From Spirosoma sp. SC4-14 (GTDB taxonomy: Bacteria > Bacteroidota > Bacteroidia > Cytophagales > Spirosomataceae), in assembly GCF_037201965.1 (NCBI RefSeq), contig NZ_CP147518.1, forward strand, positions 6,999,001 to 7,063,000: a stretch of 64,000 bases of DNA, given 5' to 3'. The position numbers and the translations under genes were made by a program. Shown here one piece after another: positions 51,701 through 60,598 of this stretch (within the stretch, counting starts at the first letter, position 1; each line of letters starts with the position of its first letter). Under the pieces are notes generated by a model. The model did not search any database. It had not been told where the DNA came from and worked only from the letters and a program-made list of their open reading frames with translations.

Positions 51701-52149
51701 TTAATGTAAAGCTCATTAGCTCCTTCCAAAGAGCGAAAATTACCAACAGCACACACATAAATATCCAGAAAACCGTCGCCATTGACATCGGCCATCGTGG
51801 CCCCGGTTTGCCAGTCTGAAAACCCTCCGACACCCGCTTTTTCGGTAATATCCTCGAATTTGAAATTTCCTTTGTTAAGGTAAAGTTTGTTTTTGCCCTG
51901 ATTTGAAACAAAGTACAGATCGGTCAGACCGTCGTTATTGATATCGCCAGCCGAAACACCACCTCCATTGTAGAAATAGAGGTAATCAAGCAGGTTTAAC
52001 TTTTCGGTAGGAACAAGGTGGTTTGTGAAACCAACCCCTGTTTGAGTTGAATCAAGAACCTGAAAAAGTGGCTTTTCTGACTTAAATGAATTGCAACCTG
52101 CCAATGTTAAGGCACCAGCAGCTAAAAATAAAGCAATGCGTTTCACCAT
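48745..52149 (-). CDS. CRTAC1/VCBS-repeat lipoprotein with ASPIC/UnbV domain (copy 1)
   Basis: The 1134-residue protein has a lipoprotein signal (LFLAAGALTLAGC) and many FG-GAP/VCBS calcium-binding turns of the DxNxDGxxD type (ISVADLNNDGWEDLYVSND, IGDVNNDGFADI, DYDHDGDLDCYLL). An ASPIC/UnbV segment (about 525-640) includes RGFESSVAPELLFGLG and IDSLIVIWPNQQMEVK. The protein is probably surface-exposed and binds glycan or protein ligands. It is 120 bp from its larger paralogue, with a 28-bp palindrome in the gap. An in-frame GC-rich palindromic stretch (residues about 222-244) is unlike the rest of the gene. Confidence 0.85.
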   Translation of the reverse strand: MVKRIALFLAAGALTLAGCNSFKSEKPLFQVLDSTQTGVGFTNHLVPTEKLNLLDYLYFYNGGGVSAGDINNDGLTDLYFVSNQGKNKLYLNKGNFKFEDITEKAGVGGFSDWQTGATMADVNGDGFLDIYVCAVGNFRSLEGANELYINNGDGTFVEKAADYGLDFTGFSTQAAFFDYDHDGDLDCYLLNHAVHTSRSYDRVTARNLRHNESGDYLYKNMTVEQGTKGEGPGATAPRSLLRAPRFINVSEKAGIYGAAMGYGLGISVADLNNDGWEDLYVSNDFHEDDYYYLNNQNGTFTEIGKKAFQHTSRFSMGNDIGDVNNDGFADIVTLDMYPEDETIEKSSLGEDPLDIYQYKLAYGYMNQYSRNCLQLNMSGKKFMEVGAMAGIAATDWSWAPLLADYDNDGIKDLFISNGIVHRPNNLDYVKFAADDSLRYAMETSDALDERAIKLMPEGKVHNYLFRGTPSLRFEDKSTTWGFEAPGFSNGAAYADLDNDGDLDLVTNNIDSPASIYQNNANTVFPENHHLTIRLNGDLPNSFGVGAKVILKYGPHADTTQMQQLIPTRGFESSVAPELLFGLGHHDKIDSLIVIWPNQQMEVKTNVKADQVLSLKQTDAKLDGKTYRYTRTDPPLFTDVTTADSIPYRHRENSSYFDYVREPLMPFQVSTEGPRLAIGDVNGDGLADMYAGGAKWQVGSLLLQQPNGRFKASVQPDFVKDSTFEDVDATFFDADGDKDLDLYVVSGGNEFYGQMPEQFDRLYLNDGKGNFTRSASALPRMYDNKSCVRPFDIDHDGDLDLFVGGRVVGFAYGKSPNSYLLINNGKGMFTDQTDKLAPGLRKAGMITDAVWTDYDGDKDADLILAGDWMPIRIFANNKGRFEATKISTADEAPLNGFYQRVIAADFDHDGDIDLIAGNLGTNTKFRKTPDSQLRMWVKDLDNNQTTEQIIAYNRGKDWYPLAFKDELGKQMPGIINKRFTDYVSFAGKPLNEIIKDDELKGADEFTVNQFSSVYLENQSSKEGEPKFVVHELPMMAQVSKLFALDAVDIDHDGDLDVLGGGNFYGVSTYQGRYDASFGLIMLNDGKGHFTAPSPIDAGFLLNGEIRDIRPLPTAQGTLIVVARNGAGLQLFRPLR
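51426..51481. repeat. In-frame GC-rich palindromic insertion in CRTAC1 copy 1
   Basis: Arms 51426-51434 and 51473-51481 match over 9 bases (GGAGCAAGG), and an inner pair GGGGCA/TGCCCC (51440-51453) is perfect with a 2-base loop. The stretch codes for residues about 222-244 between KNMT and FINVSEKAGIYG. Related proteins are shorter there. The G-rich words resemble those of the repeat at 15900-15988. Confidence 0.65.
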
Positions 52150-52159
52150 AGGAATGATG

Positions 52160-52251
52160 AATGACGAATGATGAATGATGAATGATAACTAATAAATGAC
52201 TCTAGTACTCTTTCAAAATCATTTATCATTCATCATTCATCATTCATCATT
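52160..52251. repeat. 28-bp inverted repeat between the CRTAC1 paralogues
   Basis: Arms 52160-52187 and 52224-52251 match at 27 of 28 positions with a 36-base loop. Each arm is a tandem of GATGAAT/GATGAATGAT words. The left arm, counted from 52160, begins 10 bases before the CRTAC1 copy-1 ATG (52149). It lies between two genes read in the same direction. Confidence 0.88.
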
Positions 52252-52268
52252 TATCACTCTATTTACTA

Positions 52269-55200
52269 TTACTTGTTTACGAGATTAAAAACCTGCACCC
52301 GATCGTTGTTTTTAGCCAAAATAAGCTGTCCTTGTTTTAGTCTGGCCATATGACGTACCTGCCCACGAACGAAGAAGCCCGAAACCGCAGGATTCATAAA
52401 TTCATACTCGATGGTTCCATTGGCGGCCTTGCCTTTGTTATGCAACACAACACCATAGCTCGCATCATAACGCCCTATCTCGGGCAGCACATCGAAGAAA
52501 TTACCGGTCAATATCAGGTCTGTACGACCATCATGATCGTAGTCGAAAAAATCAACGCCACAAACGGGCGAATACTGCGCTTCGGCAGGCAGTTCCTGGT
52601 AGCTAAACTTTCCTTTTCCATCGTTCAGCAGTAGGGTCGTTGCGCCCATATAAGCATGCCGAACAGTAGCTTCCTTCAGCTGATCGTCGTCCAGTATTTC
52701 ATTGATCTTCTTACCGGCAAAGTCGGTAAACTTCACGTATTTCTTTTTGATACTGGGCATTTCTTTCTGCAAATCCTGCTTCAGAATCATCGGGTATAAC
52801 TCACCGGTTTCGTCGGCGCAGTTTATGATTTGCTCTACCGTTCCACTATGATCAAAATCGCCCACATACAGTTCGGCGGGTATGGTTTGTGTAGCCCGGA
52901 TACGGGAGTTTAGTCCCAGATTACCTACCACCAAATCCAGATCGCCATCGCCGTCGGCATCACCTGCTTTTACACAGTTCCACCAGCCATTGGTTTTCAG
53001 AGCTTCTCCCTGTAGGCTGGCAACGCTCATAGCCGGATTTTGCGCCAACCGCCCGTGCTTGTTTTCAAAGATTGTTATAGGCATCCAGTCGCCAACCACA
53101 ATTAGTTCGGGATATTGGTCGCCATTCAGGTCGGCCCAGGTGGCACTCGTTACCATGCCTAACTGGTCGGCTTCGGGCAAAAATCGCCGGGTATAGTTCT
53201 TGAAATTTCCTCTGCCATCGTTACTAAGCAAATAGCTGGGCGGATTGAAACCATACTGCCCTGGAATGAGTCTCGATCCAACAAATAAATCGATGTCGCC
53301 ATCCCGATCAAAATCAGCGGCAGCTACACATGAGCCGCTGGCTTTTAGGTTTGGCAAGCCCGTTTCTGAACGTGTAAACCCTCCTTTCCCATCGTTGAGG
53401 TAAAGCCGGTCGAGCTGTTCTTCGGCTTCGTTTGTGAACTCATTACTGCCCGAAACAACATACAAATCTAAATCCTTATCGCCATCGGCATCGAACAACA
53501 CCGCGTCGACCGCTTCGTAGGTCGTATCCTGACGCATCACTCCCGGGGTTTTATCGACAAACCGTCCGCCTGTCTGTTGCAGATACAGCCGATGCGAATG
53601 CCCGTTGGCACCACCCAGAAACACATCCTCCAGGCCATCGCCATTCACATCGCCGGTTGCCAGCGCTGGCCCTTCTGTAGAGTATTGCTGTTTTAAGAGC
53701 GCATCGCGGTTATAATCGACAAAATTGCTTTCAGTATGTACGAAGTTAATCCCGGATGCAAGTGTATTATCCTGAAAAATAGGTTTGTCGGTTTTAGCCG
53801 ATGTTTTCCAGAGCTGATTGGCCTGTGTTTGCCGAAGCGTAAGCACCTGATTTGCCTTCGGTTGCCGTATGGTCTGCATCCGGTCGTCGGGCCAGATTAC
53901 GACAACCGAATCGATCTGTGGGTTGCCGTTTAAGCCAAACAGTAGGTTCAAATCGACCGACGACTGAAAACCTCGGTTGGGCATCTGTTGCAAAACCTGT
54001 GTTTGCTTCGACTGGTAAAGAAATACCCGTGCCCCAATGGCATTACGGTTAAGCTCCGTTCCCTCCAGTTTTACCTTCAGGTAATTAGTCTTGTGTTTAT
54101 CGACCGACTGGTTCTGATAAACCGCTACCGGCGCATTGACGTTATTGACAATCAGATCCAGATCGCCATCGTTGTCGAGGTCGCCATAGGCAGCACCGTT
54201 CGAGAAATCAGGCTCCGAAAGGCCCCAATCGAAGGCTTTATTGGTAAACTTCAGATTGCCTTCGTTATGAAACGCATAATTCGGAACCGCTTCGGAGGGC
54301 GCTTTATCAAGAAAGTCTTTAAAATTAAAGGCCCGCTGGCGCGCAATCTGGGCCATATTTTCGCGGTCGGCGAGAAAGTTTACAAAATCCTGGTCCGTAA
54401 CATCTTTAGCAATGCCATTGGCGACAAACACATCTTTCAGCCCATCGTTGTCCATATCGAAGATCAGGGCACCCCAGCTCCAGTCGGTAGCCTGTACACC
54501 CGCAAACCGGGCCACATCGCTAAACACCGGGACAGCTCCCCCACCCTCAATGGGGGAGTTTGTCCCTAACGTAGCAGCGCCCTCCCCCTTTGGGGGCTGG
54601 GGGGCGTTACCCCGATTCAGATGCAGCATATTCTGCATGATCTGATAATGAAAATCGCGCCCAAGCTTTATCTGCTCCAGATCATGGCTTTCATAGGTCG
54701 ATGTTTTTTTTAACCGACGGTCGTTGCCAGGCAACATATCGGTAATGAAAATATCGAGTTTCCCGTCATTATTAATGTCGGCCACATCGGCACCCATCGA
54801 CGACAGGCTTGTGTGTGGCATCGACTCCTTTATGGTTTCCCTGAAGGTTCCGTCGTGATTATTGATGTAGAGGTAATCACGCTCATAGAAGTCGTTGGAG
54901 ATATAAATATCAGGCCAGTTATCCTCGTTCACATCGCCAATGGTAATGCCCAATCCAAAGCCGATCAAACTTCCATAGATACCTGCCTTTTCAGAAACAT
55001 CTTCGAATAGTGGCGAAGCAGTTGGTCCCGCCGGAGCACTTTTCCGCCGTTCCATGGTCATATTCCTGAACAGTTTATCGCCCCCCAGCGAATCACGTTG
55101 GGCCCGTAGATTGGCATAAACCAACCTACCTACAGGCATAAAACTATTATTGAGCAGATACATATCGAGGTCGCCATCGCGGTCATAATCGAAAAAGGCC

Positions 55201-55742
55201 GCGTGGGTTGAGTATCCCCGATTATTCAGGCCATATTGGGCAGCCTGTTCTGTAAATGTAGGAATGCCATTAGCATCGTTACCGTTGTTAATAAAGAGTT
55301 CGTTGGCCCGGTCGTCGCCATCGCGAATACCTGCGTTGCAAACATACAGGTCGAGTCGGCCATCGCCATTGACGTCGGCAAATGTAGCCCCGGTGCTCCA
55401 GGCTCGCTTTCCGGCTACGCCTGCTTTGGTTGTAACATCCTCAAACTGCATCTTACCTTTGTTCAGATACAGCTTGTTGTCGCCCATATTGGCTATCAGG
55501 AACAAATCTGATAAGCCATCGCCATTCACATCACCGATAGCAACACCTCCACCATTATAGAAATTACGATAATTAAAAATATTGAAATCCTTATCATCGG
55601 TGACGGTGTTCGTAAAATTGACTTTTGTTTCGTCGGGAGTGAGCTTTAGAAACAATGGATCTGTGGGTGTATGCTGTTCGGAACGGCAACCGGCCAGCCA
55701 ACCAGTAAATAGAATCAATAGTATGCGAATCCGCATTAGCAC
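52269..55742 (-). CDS. CRTAC1/VCBS-repeat lipoprotein with ASPIC/UnbV domain (copy 2)
   Basis: The 1157-residue protein has a lipoprotein signal (LLILFTGWLAGC, Cys near 19), then FG-GAP/VCBS calcium-binding loops (IGDVNGDGLSDLFLIAN, DYDRDGDLDMYLLNN, DLDNDGDLDLIVNNVNA) and the ASPIC/UnbV segment RGFQSSVDLNLLFGLNG. It is clearly paralogous to copy 1 along its length. At residues about 377-403 it has a 25-residue Gly/Pro-rich insertion (starting NAPQPPKGEGAATLG) that is absent in copy 1 and is encoded by GC-rich hairpins. It is the third gene of the susC cluster. Confidence 0.85.
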   Translation of the reverse strand: MLMRIRILLILFTGWLAGCRSEQHTPTDPLFLKLTPDETKVNFTNTVTDDKDFNIFNYRNFYNGGGVAIGDVNGDGLSDLFLIANMGDNKLYLNKGKMQFEDVTTKAGVAGKRAWSTGATFADVNGDGRLDLYVCNAGIRDGDDRANELFINNGNDANGIPTFTEQAAQYGLNNRGYSTHAAFFDYDRDGDLDMYLLNNSFMPVGRLVYANLRAQRDSLGGDKLFRNMTMERRKSAPAGPTASPLFEDVSEKAGIYGSLIGFGLGITIGDVNEDNWPDIYISNDFYERDYLYINNHDGTFRETIKESMPHTSLSSMGADVADINNDGKLDIFITDMLPGNDRRLKKTSTYESHDLEQIKLGRDFHYQIMQNMLHLNRGNAPQPPKGEGAATLGTNSPIEGGGAVPVFSDVARFAGVQATDWSWGALIFDMDNDGLKDVFVANGIAKDVTDQDFVNFLADRENMAQIARQRAFNFKDFLDKAPSEAVPNYAFHNEGNLKFTNKAFDWGLSEPDFSNGAAYGDLDNDGDLDLIVNNVNAPVAVYQNQSVDKHKTNYLKVKLEGTELNRNAIGARVFLYQSKQTQVLQQMPNRGFQSSVDLNLLFGLNGNPQIDSVVVIWPDDRMQTIRQPKANQVLTLRQTQANQLWKTSAKTDKPIFQDNTLASGINFVHTESNFVDYNRDALLKQQYSTEGPALATGDVNGDGLEDVFLGGANGHSHRLYLQQTGGRFVDKTPGVMRQDTTYEAVDAVLFDADGDKDLDLYVVSGSNEFTNEAEEQLDRLYLNDGKGGFTRSETGLPNLKASGSCVAAADFDRDGDIDLFVGSRLIPGQYGFNPPSYLLSNDGRGNFKNYTRRFLPEADQLGMVTSATWADLNGDQYPELIVVGDWMPITIFENKHGRLAQNPAMSVASLQGEALKTNGWWNCVKAGDADGDGDLDLVVGNLGLNSRIRATQTIPAELYVGDFDHSGTVEQIINCADETGELYPMILKQDLQKEMPSIKKKYVKFTDFAGKKINEILDDDQLKEATVRHAYMGATTLLLNDGKGKFSYQELPAEAQYSPVCGVDFFDYDHDGRTDLILTGNFFDVLPEIGRYDASYGVVLHNKGKAANGTIEYEFMNPAVSGFFVRGQVRHMARLKQGQLILAKNNDRVQVFNLVNK
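54533..54611. repeat. In-frame two-hairpin GC-rich insertion in CRTAC1 copy 2
   Basis: CTCCCCCA (54536-54543) and TGGGGGAG (54551-54558) form a perfect 8-bp hairpin, and a second C4-6/G4-6 hairpin follows at about 54578-54606. The stretch, about 79 bp, codes for a Gly/Pro-rich tract without stop or frameshift. The words CCCCC(T)TTGGGGG also occur between sdhA and sdhB and upstream of fabD, which points to a dispersed element. Confidence 0.7.
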
Positions 55743-55939
55743 AAGTACCTAAATGAATCGTTAGCCTATAAAAACGTGAGAAGGAAAGGTTTAGGAATAG
55801 CCGCAGGTAAGAGAACACAAATATAGCTGGTCTTGCCTATATTTTAGGCATTTTCCTGCAATTAATTGACTTTAAATCAGCCCAAAAACAACAAAGAGCA
55901 GGCTGAAAAGCCTGCTCTTTGCATAAACTACCCGTTAAC

Positions 55940-57418
55940 TTAGTAACCAGGATTTTGTTTCAAATTTGGGTTCAGAGCCAGCTGGTCACGTGGGATTGGA
56001 TACAGTTCCCAGTGCTTATCAGCATCTGCAGCTTTAAACCGCTTCGCATTACCAAATGTACCGAAACGAATCTGGTCCTGACGACGGTGGTATTCCCATG
56101 CCATTTCACGACCACGCTCTGCCAGAATAGCGTCCAGAGTCAACGTGGTAAAGTCTGGCATACCAGCCCGCTTACGAATTACATTAATATCTGTTAATGC
56201 AGCAGACATGTTACCCAGCCTAAAGTTTGCTTCGCCACGCATCAGATAAACGTCGGCTAACCGATAGACAACGAAATCATTGTCCTGGCTGGTGAAACTG
56301 TTGTTTTTCTGGATTTCATATTTCACGCTACGAGCCCCAGCAACCCGTCCTGGTGCACCGGCTGGCAATACAAGAGCTGGAACTTCAGGTGTGAAAGCGA
56401 GCGGAATGGCATCATCCATCAGTGGTGTGCCATCAGCTTTATATTGCTGTCCAACCAGCCACATTTTTTTCCGTACGTCTTTATCGTCGAACGAATTGTA
56501 GAACTCTGTCACAGCTGCAAACCCATTCCAAGGAGCCGTTCCAAGGTTATAGGTAAGCTGGTTCAGATAGTGCAGGTTTTGCATCTGAACCTGAAAACCC
56601 TGCCGTTTTGACTTGTCGAAAGGCGTAGCAAGAATAATTTCAGGCGAGTTCTGATTCTGGGTAACGAAGTTGCTGAAAAAGTCACCAACAATCTGGAATT
56701 TCCCCGAATTGATGATATTATCACAGTGTGTGATTGCATCTGCCCAGCGAGCCGTACCTGTATATACCTGCGCATTCAGGTACATTTTGGCCAGAATCAT
56801 ATCGACCACATATTTATTCATGCGGCCATAATAGGCTCCACCAACCGTGCTGCTCAAATCTGGATAAATAGCCAGCAACTCTTTTTCGACCCAGGCAAAT
56901 ACCTCGGCACGGGTGCTCTGCTTAGGCGTAGTAGCACCAACGGCATCGGCAATAATAACATTACCGAACAAATCCATTGCTTCGTAGTGGAAGAAGGCCC
57001 GTAGTGCCCGTAACTCGGCCTTAACCCCAGCGTCCGTAATGGTTCCTAACTGCTGGTTAATGGATGTAATGTTGTTATAACACCAGTTCCATGGACCATT
57101 GAACTGGCCGTTATCCGTAACAGGGTCCCAAGTGTGTGTATATAACCGAACCCAGTTATCGCCATCTTTCCAGTCACCACCACGAGTTGGGACAATTTGC
57201 TCATCAGTGGTAGTATTCAGGTTGGTCAAATTGCCATAGTAATCGCCCAGACCGTTATAAAGTGGACCAATCAAGGCAGCCTGCTGTGCAGCTGTACTAC
57301 CAAAGTTACCACTGGTTGGAATAACGTCGTAGGTTGTCTCCGTCAGATCTGTACAGGCCTGTCCTGCAAACACCATCGCCAGACAACTCAGAACTAGTTT
57401 ATAATTAGTGCTTTTCAT
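55940..57418 (-). CDS. SusD/RagB family nutrient-binding lipoprotein
   Basis: The 492-residue protein has a lipoprotein signal (LAMVFAGQAC, Cys near 22) and the SusD TPR-like fold (LTETTYDVIP near the start, ALRAFFHYEAMDLFGNVII near residue 138, YRLADVYLMRGEANFRLG near 400, WEYHRRQDQIRFGTFG near 450). SusD proteins form the lid of a SusC transporter on the cell surface and bind glycans or other nutrients. It follows SusC after 21 bp. The ligand class cannot be told from sequence. Confidence 0.92.
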   Translation of the reverse strand: MKSTNYKLVLSCLAMVFAGQACTDLTETTYDVIPTSGNFGSTAAQQAALIGPLYNGLGDYYGNLTNLNTTTDEQIVPTRGGDWKDGDNWVRLYTHTWDPVTDNGQFNGPWNWCYNNITSINQQLGTITDAGVKAELRALRAFFHYEAMDLFGNVIIADAVGATTPKQSTRAEVFAWVEKELLAIYPDLSSTVGGAYYGRMNKYVVDMILAKMYLNAQVYTGTARWADAITHCDNIINSGKFQIVGDFFSNFVTQNQNSPEIILATPFDKSKRQGFQVQMQNLHYLNQLTYNLGTAPWNGFAAVTEFYNSFDDKDVRKKMWLVGQQYKADGTPLMDDAIPLAFTPEVPALVLPAGAPGRVAGARSVKYEIQKNNSFTSQDNDFVVYRLADVYLMRGEANFRLGNMSAALTDINVIRKRAGMPDFTTLTLDAILAERGREMAWEYHRRQDQIRFGTFGNAKRFKAADADKHWELYPIPRDQLALNPNLKQNPGY

Positions 57419-57439
57419 GTCTTAATACTCAATAAGTGA

Positions 57440-60400
57440 TTAGAACGTCAGATTGAGACCTAGCTGGAATGTGCGTGTTTTCGGATAAACCCCATAAGCA
57501 TCTAAGCCAACGTTGTTAGGAGCCTGTGTTGTACTATTTGGCAAATCACCTTTTACCTGTAATTCAGGGTCAATACCTTTATATTTGGTAATGATGAAGA
57601 GGTTGTTACCACCTAGATAAACACGGGCATTTGAAATGTATTTACTTTCTGGCAGTGGGATATTATATCCGATTTGCCAGTTGTCAAAGCGAACAAATGA
57701 GCCACTTTCGATCCAGTTTGTAGACAGCACGTTAATACCGTAGTTTTTGGGCATCGTCGTTACGTCCTGCAACATATTCGTTTCCAGAATCGAACCTGGA
57801 ATCATCAGGTTAGAACGCAGGTTATTCAGGATTTTATTACCAAATGTACCGCGCAACTGAAAATACAAATCAAACCCTTTGTAACGGAATGTGTTAATAA
57901 ACGAAGCATTTAAAAATGGCTGTGGGTTACCTTGTTTTAGGGGCGATCCAGCAGCAATAGCCGCAGCAGCATCTGCTTTAGAAACATCCGTTGTAGGCGT
58001 GTCACCAGAACCTGGCTTCAATAATACCTGTCCCGATGAGTTATAGCCAACGAAAGTTGGAACGTTGTTAAACTCACCTAATGGCTGACCAGGTGTCAAG
58101 TAAGAGCCGTAAACGTCAGATAGACCACGACCGCCAAATGGGTTAAACCGGACTAAGCCTGTGTTAAACTGATCGTTCGATAACGAAACAATCGTGTTTT
58201 TGTTATACGCTGCTACTAACTTGGCATTCCAGGAAAAAGCCCCTTTCTGAATGACATCACCACCAAACGAAAACTCAACCCCTGAGTTCCGCATCGACCC
58301 TACATTTGCCAGAATAACGTTGGTAAAGTACGTTACACCATCGGCAGGTACGTTATACGGATACAGCATGTCTTTCGTCAGCTTATTATAGTACTCCAGC
58401 GTACCTGAGAAACGACCACCAACCAATTGGAAATCTAATCCTACGTTCGCTGTTGTCAGTACTTCCCATTTCAGGTTTGGATTCGCATTCTGCGTAATAC
58501 CGTAGCCTGGCAGGAAGTCACCCAGTGATCCATCGTAGTAGGTACCTTTCTGACCATACAACTGAACAGAGTTATAAGGAGCTATACCTTCGGAGTTACC
58601 CGTTTGTCCCCAGCCCGCACGTAGTTTCAGATAGTTAAGTGCATTTCCTTTCGGGAAGAACGATTCGTTAGTGATCGTCCAGCCTAAACCAACCGAAGGG
58701 AACATCCCCCATTTGTTGTTAGCACCAAATTTAGAGCTACCATCCCGACGCAAGGTGGCCGTAAGATTATAACGATCGTTTACGTTTACAGTTGCACGAC
58801 CAAAGAACGAAATCAGCTTAGACTGATTCCGGTTCGAAACGGCGTAGTTATTAGAAGGGTTAACCAATGTACCAGAACCTAAGCCCAGGTTGTTGTAGGT
58901 AACATCAGTTGTAATAAACCCTGAGTTAGCAGCTGTAAAGCCATCGTTATCGAACTGTTGATACGAGTAACCACCAAGCACATTGAAATTACTGCTTTGC
59001 CCCTCGCCAAAGCCTTTCGTATAGCTCAGAGTAGTTTCCATCAGCTTTGTGTTGCTTTCGGTATAGCTACGACCAGCACGTCCGTTGTTAGCGGAATAGG
59101 CTTTTACATTCGGGTCGGTCGAAAAAGCGGCAACCGTATTATCGCGTTGCAATTGGCCACTTACGCCGAAAATTAAACCATCAATAATTTCGTAGCGCAG
59201 TGTAGCGCCCGCCTGTAAATAATGCTGGGTAGCGGTATTGGTCGATGTTTCCAGCATAGCCACCGGGTTAAACAGATCGAAGCTACCTCCTACTTCAGCA
59301 TACGAACCGTCGGCATTACGAATAGGTAATGTTGGCAAAAACGTTAAGGCGCGGTTCAGAATGCCATTCGATCCACCAGAGCCACTAATATTCGGAGCAC
59401 CATTGGCATTGTTATCAGGGAAATTCCGGTTCGTTTCAGAATAAGACAGATTATACTGAATATTCAAGCGGTTATCAAACGCTTTCTGATCAAGGTTGAT
59501 ACGACCCGTAACACGATCAAAACCTGTGCGCTTAATAATACCCTGGTTATTGATGTAGTTTAACGAACCACGATAACTAAATGTAGGCGAACCACCAGCA
59601 ACAGCTAAATCGTGGTTATTCGTAACAGCGGTACGCGTAATCTCTTTGATCCAGTCAGTATTATAGTTACCAGCAGGGAAACGCTGGGCATCCATTAGGG
59701 CAGAATCTCCTTTGATTGATTGTACTGCTGAACGATATCCATTTGCGTCCAGCATCTTCAGCCGATTCGAAATAACCGATACCCCTACATAGTTATTAAA
59801 GGTAACGGTTGCCTTGCCCGATTTACCCCGTTTGGTGGTAACCAGAATAACCCCATTCGCAGCACGCGAACCATAGATGGCGGCTGCCGAAGCATCTTTC
59901 AATACATCCATTGACTCAATATCCTGAGGAGATATCGTATTAATTGGAACACCAATCATACCATCCACCACATACAGAGGATCTGAACCACCAGCCAATG
60001 AGGTGTATCCACGTAGGCGAACAGTTGGAGATTGGTTCGGGTCGCCTGAAGGAGCGGTAATAACCAGACCAGCAACTTTACCCTGAATAGCCTGGAGCGG
60101 GTTAGGGTTTACTCCAGCGTTAAAGTCTTTAGAAGAAACCTGCACTACCGAACCGGTCAGGTCTTTCCGCTTGGCTGTACCATAACCAACCACAACAACC
60201 TCTTCGAGTGCTTTAGCGTCATCAGCTAATTTCACGTCAGCCGTTGACCGATTACCGACAGCAACTTCCTGAGATGTATACCCGATAAAACTGAAAACGA
60301 GTGTGGCATTATCAGGAACATTGTTGATCGAATATTTACCATCGGCATCGGTGTTGGTTCCTCGCTGTGTGCCTTTAATCTGTACACTTACTCCAGGCAG

Positions 60401-60598
60401 ACTTGCTCCTGCTGGGTCAGTTACAGTCCCCGTTACAGTGCGGCCCTGTGCCCATGCAACCGAATTGCTTAATAGCAGCATTACCAGCATTACCAGAAAA
60501 CCTAGTATTGTTTTCTGTTTTAATGACTGGGGTTGAGTAAGCTCAACCAGACCTACGTAACCACGAGTGTGGTTAATTGTGTAGGATTTGTCCATCAT
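57440..60598 (-). CDS. SusC/RagA family TonB-linked outer-membrane receptor
   Basis: The 1052-residue protein has a signal near residues 28-51 (VMLLLSNSVAWAQ), a CarboxypepD_reg-like domain (GTVTDPAGASLPGVSVQIKG), the TonB-dependent plug (VVVGYGTAKRKDLTGSVVQV, then GLVITAPSGDPNQSPTVRL), and a long beta-barrel ending AYGVYPKTRTFQLGLNLTF. It transports a nutrient across the outer membrane with SusD. It is the first gene of the cluster. Start is the MM pair at 60598; an in-frame later ATG is not better supported. Confidence 0.93.
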   Translation of the reverse strand: MMDKSYTINHTRGYVGLVELTQPQSLKQKTILGFLVMLVMLLLSNSVAWAQGRTVTGTVTDPAGASLPGVSVQIKGTQRGTNTDADGKYSINNVPDNATLVFSFIGYTSQEVAVGNRSTADVKLADDAKALEEVVVVGYGTAKRKDLTGSVVQVSSKDFNAGVNPNPLQAIQGKVAGLVITAPSGDPNQSPTVRLRGYTSLAGGSDPLYVVDGMIGVPINTISPQDIESMDVLKDASAAAIYGSRAANGVILVTTKRGKSGKATVTFNNYVGVSVISNRLKMLDANGYRSAVQSIKGDSALMDAQRFPAGNYNTDWIKEITRTAVTNNHDLAVAGGSPTFSYRGSLNYINNQGIIKRTGFDRVTGRINLDQKAFDNRLNIQYNLSYSETNRNFPDNNANGAPNISGSGGSNGILNRALTFLPTLPIRNADGSYAEVGGSFDLFNPVAMLETSTNTATQHYLQAGATLRYEIIDGLIFGVSGQLQRDNTVAAFSTDPNVKAYSANNGRAGRSYTESNTKLMETTLSYTKGFGEGQSSNFNVLGGYSYQQFDNDGFTAANSGFITTDVTYNNLGLGSGTLVNPSNNYAVSNRNQSKLISFFGRATVNVNDRYNLTATLRRDGSSKFGANNKWGMFPSVGLGWTITNESFFPKGNALNYLKLRAGWGQTGNSEGIAPYNSVQLYGQKGTYYDGSLGDFLPGYGITQNANPNLKWEVLTTANVGLDFQLVGGRFSGTLEYYNKLTKDMLYPYNVPADGVTYFTNVILANVGSMRNSGVEFSFGGDVIQKGAFSWNAKLVAAYNKNTIVSLSNDQFNTGLVRFNPFGGRGLSDVYGSYLTPGQPLGEFNNVPTFVGYNSSGQVLLKPGSGDTPTTDVSKADAAAAIAAGSPLKQGNPQPFLNASFINTFRYKGFDLYFQLRGTFGNKILNNLRSNLMIPGSILETNMLQDVTTMPKNYGINVLSTNWIESGSFVRFDNWQIGYNIPLPESKYISNARVYLGGNNLFIITKYKGIDPELQVKGDLPNSTTQAPNNVGLDAYGVYPKTRTFQLGLNLTF

